NCBI GenBank assembly: GCA_900542625.1
Contig: UQOH01000061.1
Location: 1-12,218 of the forward strand
Length of the DNA: 12,218 bases
From: an uncultured Fusobacterium sp.
GTDB lineage: Bacteria; Fusobacteriota; Fusobacteriia; Fusobacteriales; Fusobacteriaceae
Direction of reading: 5' to 3'
A program made the position numbers and the translations under genes. The notes beneath the pieces were generated by a model. It saw only the letters and a program-made list of their open reading frames with translations. It did not search any database and was not told the origin of the DNA. Each line of letters starts with the position of its first letter. The stretch's first letter is position 1. Shown here piece by piece: positions 1 to 6,348 of the stretch.

Positions 1-222
1 CCTGTTTTTCAAAAAGAATCAGGAATATTAAGTTCTAAAGAAATTAAAAAAATATATAAAGAAATGAAAGATAATAAAACCCCCTTTGTATCAAGACCAG
101 AAAATTATTTTTTAGAAAATAAATATTTTTATGATACAATAAGCCACTTAAATGAAAAAGGAGCTTTAGTAAGAACTCATCAACTAATTGTTGATTTAAA
201 AAATATTGGAGAATATGATTAA
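1..222 (+). CDS. C-terminal fragment, possible SGNH-hydrolase-like protein
   Basis: An open frame runs from the first base to a TAA at 220-222 and gives 73 residues; the start lies outside the window. The tail contains YFYDTISHLNEKG followed by VRTHQLIVDL. An Asp and His a few residues apart, then Leu-Asn, a Gly and an Arg-Thr-x-x-Leu-Ile stretch, resembles the C-terminal catalytic block of SGNH-like proteins that accompany MBOAT acyltransferases. That assignment is recalled family resemblance, not proof, because the nucleophile region is missing. A hairpin with a T-run follows 34 bases after the stop, which supports this being a real gene end. Base composition matches the neighbouring genes. 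Coding status is fairly sure; function is uncertain. Confidence 0.6.
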   Translation, partial: PVFQKESGILSSKEIKKIYKEMKDNKTPFVSRPENYFLENKYFYDTISHLNEKGALVRTHQLIVDLKNIGEYD

Positions 223-255
223 TGTCAAAATCAAAAATATGTAAATAATTTTCTT

Positions 256-289
256 ATGACTTCAGACTCATATGTTGGAGTCATTTTTT
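256..289 (+). terminator. Intrinsic terminator of the upstream + strand gene
   Basis: ATGACTTC at 256-263 pairs with GGAGTCAT at 277-284, with one G-T pair. Two further pairs (A264-T276 and G265-T275) can leave a loop of nine bases. Six T residues follow directly at 284-289. The position, 34 bases after the stop at 222, fits termination of that gene. Confidence 0.7.
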
Positions 290-306
290 ATACTTCAAAC
301 TAAAAA

Positions 307-366
307 TAGGATTCTATTCCTAAAAATATAAAAAATTGGCAGATTTTAGGAATGTATTCCTAAAAA
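307..366. repeat. Two direct copies of an AGGAAT-type dyad, 40 bp apart
   Basis: A 20-base unit, TAGGAxTxTATTCCTAAAAA, occurs at 307-326 and again at 347-366 with 18 of 20 positions identical. The start-to-start distance is exactly 40 bp. The second copy sits in a perfect palindrome: TTTTAGGAAT (343-352) and ATTCCTAAAA (355-364) are reverse complements around a GT. The first copy is an imperfect dyad with TAGGA and TCCTA arms. The pair lies between two converging genes and between their terminators, so a promoter operator is unlikely. Function unknown. Confidence 0.7.
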
Positions 367-370
367 CAGC

Positions 371-421
371 TGAAAAATAAAAAATGGACGGTTATAGGTT
401 ATAAAACCATAACAGTCCATT
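371..421 (-). terminator. Intrinsic terminator of the SNF2-family gene
   Basis: AATGGAC at 383-389 pairs with GTCCATT at 415-421. Inside it GTTAT (391-395) pairs with ATAAC (409-413) across a G/A mismatch, and GG/CC continues past a bulged A to an eight-base loop. On the minus strand the stem is followed by a T-rich tract, the complement of the A-run at 373-384. It begins five bases past the SNF2 stop codon. Confidence 0.8.
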
Positions 422-425
422 AACT

Positions 426-3296
426 TTATCTGCTCATAAAGAATCTAGTAATCTCTTCTTTGCTGATATTCATTTTTTTCTTAGTTAAAATATTCTGACT
501 CAATGTTCTTTTGCTCTTCTTCAAGTGATACATATATTCTTCGATGCTGTCTTTAGCAATCAGATTATACACAAGTACATCTTTATCCTGTCCCAGTCTG
601 TATGCTCTGTCAGTTGCCTGTGCCTCAACAGCAGGGTTCCACCATGGATCATAATGAATAACAGCAGTTGCCCCTGTAATGTTCAGACCAACTCCTCCTG
701 CCTTTAAAGAAATCATAAATATTTCAGCATCTCCTGTGTTAAACTCTTCTACCATTTTTGTTCTGTCTTCAGCTCTGGTATACCCATCAAGATAAAGAAT
801 CTTATACCTCTTTTTCAAAACCTCCTTGACAGTTCTTAAACCTGACGTAAACTGAGAGAACAAAATAATTCTGTGCCTTTCTGCAACCAATCCCTCTATG
901 AGCTCATACAGAACTTTTTCTTTTCCGCTTGTTGTTTCACCTATTACTCCATATTCCTCATTGTATAAAAAAGGATATGTACATATTTTTCTAAGTCTCA
1001 TAATCAAAGTTAAAATATCCTGCGGCTCTATTTTCACATTTCTTAAAAATCTCTCTTTTCCCTCTTTAAACAGTTTTTCATACAGCTCTCTTTGTTTCGG
1101 CTCCATATCAATAAATATATTACGCTCATACTTCTCAGGAAGTTCCTTTTCAACATCTTTTTTCATTCTTCTAAGAACAAAAGGATTGATAAGAGCTTTC
1201 AGCATCTCATGCTTTTGACCGGAAACATATTTCTTTCTGAAATTTGAAGCTGTTCCAAAATATCCGGGAAGAACAACATCAAAAATATTCCACAGGTCCA
1301 TAAGGCTGTTTTCTATCGGTGTTCCTGTTAAAGCAAAACAAACCTCTTTTTTTATTTTTTTTACACATTCAGAAGAAACAGAGGCAAAGTTTTTAACAGT
1401 CTGAGCTTCATCCAATATCAGTGTATCAAAGGAAATATTTTCATAAAGTTCTATATCCTTCTGAAGAAGAGAATAAGTAGTTAAAACCATATCTCCGGAA
1501 TTAATATTATCAATCTTCTGCTTTCTCTCAAAAGCATTTCCTATAATCATTTTGTAATTTGTGTGTGTAGGAAGTTTGCTCATAATTTCATCTTCCCAGT
1601 TAAACAAAACAGATTTAGGCATTATTACAAGACTTGGAAGTTCAGGATTTATATATGCATTAATATGCAGATAAACAAGAGCCTGAATAGTTTTTCCAAG
1701 TCCCATGTCATCAGCCAGAACACCACCCATATTTTTACTTCTTAAATTCAGCATCCAGTTAACACCAAACTGCTGATATTTTTTCAAAGTTACATGAAGA
1801 TTTTTATTAAACCTGCTGTAATCCTCACAATTTTCCTCTGTGATATTATAGTTATTAATAAAAAATTCAAAATAATTTTTTCTTACAATTACTCCTGATA
1901 AAATTTCTTTGTTGCTGACAGAAAGTGCAGAAAGCATTTTGTGCATCTGCTCCAGTGCTGTTCTTTCAAGTTTTACTATATCTCCTGTTTTCAATCTGAA
2001 ATATTTTTTTTTGAATTTTCTGCTCATTAAAATTTCTGCCACTTCATCATTATTAAGGGATGGAGCATCAAAAGAAAAAGCATATTCTTTTTCTTTGTTT
2101 GCCATAATTCTAATGCTTGAAGTGAAAAAATTTCTCTTTTTAAATTCATCAGTAGTAGAAATACGGAATTTGGAAAACTCTTTTGACAAAGGCTGAAGAT
2201 GATTTTTAACAAAATTATATATATGCTCTTCTGTAAAAATAGAATATCTTTTTAAACTAGAGTCATAAGAAAAATTATTTTTTAAAAGAGCATTTTCAGC
2301 GTTATCCAGAATTTTTCTTATCTCTTCCGTATTTTTTAAAATATCTGTCTGTATGTCTTTTTCTTTTTTCCCGTCAAAAATAGGTTCAACTACAGCATAA
2401 AGAACTCCGTCTGTTTCCATATTAAATTCTATTCCGGCCTCTATTGACTTAGGTTCATAAAAAGTTTCTTTAAATTCCTTAACTCCTTTCATAACTGTAA
2501 TATTTTTAAATTTTTCAATAAACTGGTTAATATCCAGATTGTTTACAGGTACTTTCACTTTTCCGTTTCTGCTTAAACTTTTCAAAGTAAATATTCCTGA
2601 CGGATCATAATCTGATTTTAAAATTTTAATATAATTATCTTCGTTTTCATAAACAAGATAGTGTTTTCCCAGCTGATGCCAGTTTTTCAAATCAGAAGTA
2701 TTAATAACTAGGTATTTGTCTTCTCTTTTTATTGATATTTTAGGTTTTATTTCATCTCTCAGATAATTTAAACACAGGTGAGGGAAAAATTCCAAAAAGT
2801 TCTCTATAAGATAATATGGAATTTTTATCTCTTTATCACTCATGAAAGAATCCATTTTATTTGACATCATTCCTCTTAAAATATCCCAGAATCTTGATGA
2901 ATATTTTTCGAAAGTGTCCTGTGGTCTGAAAGTAAAGGCAGTTTGAAATACTACAGGGCGAGAGCCTGCTTTTTTAAAAAATTCCATTCTTTTTGGAAGA
3001 AACAAAACAGCTTCCTGATTAAATATTTCAGTCATTTTAACACCTTTCAGCAGGATATAGTTTTCTTCTTTTTCCAAAAAAGAAGCTTTGAAACTCAATG
3101 AAAATCTTTCATGTTTCTTTTTCTCCTCTTCAAAATATGAAGCCAGATTATTAATTTCTACAGGTTCATCAAAAAGAGGGATATCCATTTTCATATAATC
3201 CTGAAAACCTTTTTCTTCTTGAGGAGTATTGCGTTTTATTTCTGCTCTATATTGTCTTATAATTTTTTTTAATTCAGCCATTGTTTTGTCGTCCAT
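426..3296 (-). CDS. SNF2-family DNA-dependent ATPase (helicase-like)
   Basis: A 956-residue cytosolic protein with a complete SNF2 motor in its C-terminal half. The Q-motif region YQQFGVNWM is at 507-515, Walker A DDMGLGKT at 529-536, Walker B DEAQ at 629-632, motif III LTGTPIEN at 656-663, motif V SLKAGGVGLNIT at 863-874 and motif VI QATDRAYRLGQ at 893-903. Residues 1 to about 500 fit the poorly conserved region found ahead of the motor in bacterial SNF2 proteins. I see no CxC...CxH SWIM zinc motif there, though many relatives carry one. Such proteins use ATP to move on DNA and displace bound proteins; the target here is unknown. The start is supported by CCGGAGAG just upstream. The gene stands alone, with its own terminator, and is divergent from glmS. 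No defence partner is visible. Confidence 0.93.
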   Translation of the reverse strand: MDDKTMAELKKIIRQYRAEIKRNTPQEEKGFQDYMKMDIPLFDEPVEINNLASYFEEEKKKHERFSLSFKASFLEKEENYILLKGVKMTEIFNQEAVLFLPKRMEFFKKAGSRPVVFQTAFTFRPQDTFEKYSSRFWDILRGMMSNKMDSFMSDKEIKIPYYLIENFLEFFPHLCLNYLRDEIKPKISIKREDKYLVINTSDLKNWHQLGKHYLVYENEDNYIKILKSDYDPSGIFTLKSLSRNGKVKVPVNNLDINQFIEKFKNITVMKGVKEFKETFYEPKSIEAGIEFNMETDGVLYAVVEPIFDGKKEKDIQTDILKNTEEIRKILDNAENALLKNNFSYDSSLKRYSIFTEEHIYNFVKNHLQPLSKEFSKFRISTTDEFKKRNFFTSSIRIMANKEKEYAFSFDAPSLNNDEVAEILMSRKFKKKYFRLKTGDIVKLERTALEQMHKMLSALSVSNKEILSGVIVRKNYFEFFINNYNITEENCEDYSRFNKNLHVTLKKYQQFGVNWMLNLRSKNMGGVLADDMGLGKTIQALVYLHINAYINPELPSLVIMPKSVLFNWEDEIMSKLPTHTNYKMIIGNAFERKQKIDNINSGDMVLTTYSLLQKDIELYENISFDTLILDEAQTVKNFASVSSECVKKIKKEVCFALTGTPIENSLMDLWNIFDVVLPGYFGTASNFRKKYVSGQKHEMLKALINPFVLRRMKKDVEKELPEKYERNIFIDMEPKQRELYEKLFKEGKERFLRNVKIEPQDILTLIMRLRKICTYPFLYNEEYGVIGETTSGKEKVLYELIEGLVAERHRIILFSQFTSGLRTVKEVLKKRYKILYLDGYTRAEDRTKMVEEFNTGDAEIFMISLKAGGVGLNITGATAVIHYDPWWNPAVEAQATDRAYRLGQDKDVLVYNLIAKDSIEEYMYHLKKSKRTLSQNILTKKKMNISKEEITRFFMSR

Positions 3297-3325
3297 TTTA
3301 CTCTCCGGAAAATAGTTTATTTTTA

Positions 3326-3331
3326 ATTATA
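3326..3331 (-). promoter_or_regulatory. Possible -10 box for the SNF2-family gene
   Basis: The minus strand reads TATAAT at 3331-3326, about 30 bases ahead of the start codon. No good -35 box is seen at the usual distance and no TG extends the -10. In DNA this AT-rich a TATAAT alone is weak evidence. Confidence 0.3.
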
Positions 3332-3503
3332 TAATATCATATAAAATCGAAAATACAGAAACTTATTTAAAAAAATATAAAATAAAAAAATTTTTTCGAA
3401 TATGCATTAATTAAAAATTCATTTTAGTTAGCAATAAATTAAAGCTTTACAAAAAATAGTAAAAATATAGTCTGTATCTGCATTAAAAAGTCAGAAAAAA
3501 TCA

Positions 3504-3532
3504 TTGAATATTTTTTAAATTTATGGTATTCT
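3504..3532 (+). promoter_or_regulatory. Probable sigma-70 promoter for glmS
   Basis: TTGAAT at 3504-3509, a 17-base spacer and TATTCT at 3527-3532, with TGG directly ahead of the -10 box (extended -10). Transcription would begin near 3538-3540, about 30 bases before the ribozyme cleavage site. Spacing and position fit well. The upstream stretch 3332-3503 is very AT-rich and I see no gene or structured RNA in it. Confidence 0.6.
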
Positions 3533-3544
3533 TCATTGTCAGAA

Positions 3545-3716
3545 ACTATGAGTTTTAGAAATATACAAAGCGCCAGAGCTTATTTTTAAGCTGACGAGGA
3601 CTGGAGACATTCGAAATATTCGGCGGGTACTTCAGAGGGAGTTACACCCTGAGAAACTTTACAAAACCATTAAGTGATTAACGGGACAAAAGAGTTTAAG
3701 TAGCAATTCTCATAGT
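3545..3716 (+). ncRNA. glmS ribozyme (GlcN6P-activated), with flanking helix
   Basis: The leader of glmS contains the conserved glmS ribozyme core. GCGCCAGAGCT starts at 3570, GACGAGGA follows at 3593-3600, and ATTCGGCGGGTAC lies at 3618-3630. Helices can be drawn as follows: a hairpin AGCTTA/TAAGCT (3577-3582 with 3587-3592); CTGGAG/CTTCAG (3601-3606 with 3630-3635); AGGG/CCCT (3636-3639 with 3647-3650); and AAACT/AGTTT (3654-3658 with 3693-3697). The last encloses a TTAA hairpin with a GTGA tetraloop (3670-3681). The family self-cleaves on binding glucosamine-6-phosphate, and by homology the cut falls between A3569 and G3570. The catalytic core is about 3569-3697. The wider coordinates include the 8-bp helix 3545-3552/3709-3716 described in the findings. 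Confidence 0.93.
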
Positions 3717-3752
3717 AAACGAACATTTAAAAGTAAATACAGGAGGTTTATT

Positions 3753-5573
3753 ATGTGCGGAATTGTTGGCTATATTGGTCACGGTGATACTAAAGAAATT
3801 ATTTTACAGGGGCTTAGAACTCTTGAATACAGAGGATACGATTCTTCAGGAATGGCTCTTATCTCTGACGGAGAAATTATTGTGGAGAAAAAAGCCGGAA
3901 AGATTCAAAACCTTGCAGACAGTTTAGAAGGAAAAGTTTTTTCTTCTGAAATAGGAATAGGGCATACAAGATGGGCTACACACGGAGTTCCTTCAGATTT
4001 TAATTCTCATCCTCATTACAGTATGGATAAATCTGCAGCTGTTGTCCATAATGGTATTATTGAAAATTATCAGGAGCTTAGAAAAGAGCTTGAGGAAAAA
4101 GGATATGTTTTTTCTTCTGATACAGATACAGAGGTAATTTCACAGCTGATACAAGATTATTACAACGGAGATTTTCTTGATACAGTTGTAAGAGTATTGA
4201 AAAAACTTGAAGGAAGTTATGCTTTGGGAGTTCTTCATAAAAATCATCCTGATGAACTTATTTGTGCAAGACAGCACAGTCCGCTGGTTGTAGGAATTGG
4301 AGAAAAAGAAAACTTTATTGCATCTGATGTTTCTGCTCTTCTAAAATATACAAAGAATGTTTATTATCTTGAAGACGGAGATATTGGAGTATTAAAAAAC
4401 AACTCTATTGAAATTTATGATGAAAACAAAAACTCTGTAACAAGAGAGAAAAAATATATTGAATGGAATCTGGAGCAGGCTGAAAAATGTGGATATCCTC
4501 ATTTTATGCTTAAAGAGATTTATGAACAGCCAGATGCTGTGAGAGATACATTTAACAAAAGAGTACACAATGAAAAAGCAGATTTTTCTGATATCCTTAC
4601 TTATGATGAGATAAAAAATATTAATAAAATATATATTGTTGCATGCGGGACAGCTTATCATGCAGGACTTCAGGGACAGTTTGCTCTTCAGAAAATAGCT
4701 AAGCTTGATTCAGCAACAGATATTGCATCTGAATTTCGTTATAACGATCCGTTTATAGATGAAAAAACAATGGTGATATTTGTAAGCCAGTCTGGAGAAA
4801 CATCTGATACTCTTGCTGCAATGAAAGAGGCAAAGAAAAAAGGAGCTCTTACAATAGCTGTAACAAATGTTGTAGGTTCTACAATTTCAAGAGAGGCAGA
4901 CAAAGTTATATATACAATGGCAGGTCCTGAAATTGCTGTTGCTTCAACAAAAGCATACACAACACAGGTTACAATATTTTATCTTCTTGCTCTTTATATT
5001 GCAGAGTTAAGAAATTCTATTTCAAGTGAATTATATTCAGAATATCTTGAAGAGATTAAAAATATTCCTGAAAAGATAAAAAGAATACTTGATAATCATG
5101 AAATAATAAAAGAAACAGCTGAATTTTTTAAAGATAAAGGAAATGGATTTTATCTTGGAAGAGGGCTTGATTACAAAGTTGCTCTTGAAGGTTCTTTAAA
5201 AATAAAAGAGGTTTCATATATTCATACAGAAGCATTTCCTTCAGGGGAATTAAAACATGGAACAATAGCACTTATAGAAGAGGGAACACCTGTAATTGTT
5301 ATTGCTGCACAGAAAAATATGGTTGATAAATCAGTATCAAGCATAAAAGAGGTAAAAGCAAGAGGAGCACATATAATTTCTATCGGATATGAAGATTGTG
5401 AAAATCTTAAAAAAGTTTCTGATGAATTTATAGGGATTCCAGACTGCAATGATATGTTTTCAGGATTTTTATCAGTAATTCCTTTACAGCTTTTAGCATA
5501 CTATACATCTGCTGCAAAAGGAATCGATGTGGATAAACCAAGAAATCTTGCAAAATCAGTAACAGTAGAGTAG
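3753..5573 (+). CDS. glmS: Glutamine-fructose-6-phosphate aminotransferase (isomerizing)
   Basis: A 606-residue cytosolic enzyme that converts fructose-6-phosphate and glutamine to glucosamine-6-phosphate and glutamate, the first step toward UDP-GlcNAc for peptidoglycan. The N-terminal glutaminase domain (about 2-220) begins MCGIVGYIG, so Cys2 is the nucleophile after Met removal; TRWATHG (72-78) and HNGIIEN (99-105) complete that site. Two SIS domains follow, with SQSGET at 345-350 and EGSLKIKEVSYIHTEAF at 479-495. GELKHGT (498-504) supplies the sugar-site His502, and the tail ends PRNLAKSVTVE. Length is close to the 609 residues of E. coli GlmS. AGGAGG at 3741-3746 sets the start. It is monocistronic, controlled by the upstream ribozyme, and ends at a strong terminator. 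No missing key residues. Confidence 0.98.
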   Translation: MCGIVGYIGHGDTKEIILQGLRTLEYRGYDSSGMALISDGEIIVEKKAGKIQNLADSLEGKVFSSEIGIGHTRWATHGVPSDFNSHPHYSMDKSAAVVHNGIIENYQELRKELEEKGYVFSSDTDTEVISQLIQDYYNGDFLDTVVRVLKKLEGSYALGVLHKNHPDELICARQHSPLVVGIGEKENFIASDVSALLKYTKNVYYLEDGDIGVLKNNSIEIYDENKNSVTREKKYIEWNLEQAEKCGYPHFMLKEIYEQPDAVRDTFNKRVHNEKADFSDILTYDEIKNINKIYIVACGTAYHAGLQGQFALQKIAKLDSATDIASEFRYNDPFIDEKTMVIFVSQSGETSDTLAAMKEAKKKGALTIAVTNVVGSTISREADKVIYTMAGPEIAVASTKAYTTQVTIFYLLALYIAELRNSISSELYSEYLEEIKNIPEKIKRILDNHEIIKETAEFFKDKGNGFYLGRGLDYKVALEGSLKIKEVSYIHTEAFPSGELKHGTIALIEEGTPVIVIAAQKNMVDKSVSSIKEVKARGAHIISIGYEDCENLKKVSDEFIGIPDCNDMFSGFLSVIPLQLLAYYTSAAKGIDVDKPRNLAKSVTVE

Positions 5574-5580
5574 TAAAATA

Positions 5581-5621
5581 AAAAAGAATAAAATTTTCTA
5601 TATAGAAATTTTATTCTTTTT
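5581..5621. terminator. Bidirectional terminator between glmS and the DUF1275 gene
   Basis: Positions 5581-5596 pair perfectly with 5606-5621 (16 bp, almost all A-T, with one G-C pair at 5586/5616) around a nine-base loop. T-runs follow on both strands: 5617-5623 on the plus strand, and the complement of the A-run before 5586 on the minus strand. It lies in the 68-base gap between two convergent stop codons and can end both transcripts. Confidence 0.85.
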
Positions 5622-5641
5622 TTATTTTAGGTGTGCAGCTT

Positions 5642-6322
5642 TTATTTCTTTGCTGACATCTCCTGCAGCAGATTGCTTTCAAGTTTTTTTCTAAGTGCAA
5701 GATAAGAAAATCCTATTATCCAATATCCTAAAGTTACAGCATAAACAGCCTCTTTCCCATACATATCATACATCATTTTGCTGACAACTCCTCCGGAGAA
5801 GAAAGAAACCAAACTCACTGTATAATAGAAAATTTTCCATGTATCAACTTTTTTTCCTCTTAAAAGATATCCTATATATACTCCCAAATCACTTACTGTT
5901 CCTGTTAAATGGGAAGTTCTTACCAGAATTCCTTTATATGTTATGAACAGACCATTCTGCATTCCAATAGCAATAGATAAAAGATAAGCAAAAGATTTAT
6001 CTTCATCTGCCATATGGAACAGAATTGCTATAAGAGCTCCCAGTGTTATAAATATCATTCCATATCTCTTTCTGAAACTGAAATTTCTCTCACCAATAAA
6101 AAGCCCTGCTAAAATATTTCCAAGTATAAAAAAGAATAGTGCTGCAGCAAGCTGGAACACCTCTTTGTCAAAAGAAATATACGGTCCCTCCATTGCCAGT
6201 TTTGCCACACTTCCTGTAAAGTGTGTCAAAGGAAACGCTACGGTCATAAGACCATACACATCAACATACCCTCCAATAAATGAAAGCATACAAATCCATA
6301 TAAGCATAATTCTGCTTCCCAT
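5642..6322 (-). CDS. YoaK/DUF1275-family membrane protein
   Basis: A 226-residue integral membrane protein with six likely helices at roughly 5-27, 54-76, 87-105, 110-130, 164-184 and 191-210, and a Lys-rich C-terminal tail. The family signatures are present: SFIGGYVDVYGL (14-25), HFTGSV (34-39), GMQNGL (120-125) and TSHLTGTVSDLG (136-147). The family has no assigned biochemical activity that I can name, and a transport role is only a guess. The gene is last in the sbcD-sbcC operon, beginning 26 bases after the sbcC stop. GAGGG at 6334-6330 serves as its ribosome binding site. The link to the nuclease genes may be only shared transcription. The two halves look alike (see findings). Family assignment is firm; function is unknown. 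Confidence 0.88.
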   Translation of the reverse strand: MGSRIMLIWICMLSFIGGYVDVYGLMTVAFPLTHFTGSVAKLAMEGPYISFDKEVFQLAAALFFFILGNILAGLFIGERNFSFRKRYGMIFITLGALIAILFHMADEDKSFAYLLSIAIGMQNGLFITYKGILVRTSHLTGTVSDLGVYIGYLLRGKKVDTWKIFYYTVSLVSFFSGGVVSKMMYDMYGKEAVYAVTLGYWIIGFSYLALRKKLESNLLQEMSAKK

Positions 6323-6348
6323 AATTTAACCCTCACCCCTAAAGTTTT

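Noticed and set aside
343..364. The perfect palindrome as a further terminator
   Set aside because: No T-run follows it on either strand, and each flanking gene already has a better terminator.
307..366. A CRISPR array
   Set aside because: Only two short palindromic units with a 20-base gap and no cas genes in the window.
898..2196. Plus-strand open frames inside the SNF2 gene
   Set aside because: Antisense to intact SNF2 motifs or to the conserved reading frame, with composition typical of a shadow frame.
3446..3471. TTTACA and TATAGT as a second glmS promoter
   Set aside because: The spacer is only 14 bases, too short; the promoter at 3504-3532 is better spaced and placed.
4392..5449. 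Minus-strand open frames inside glmS
   Set aside because: They overlap a fully conserved gene, have no family features and no ribosome binding site.
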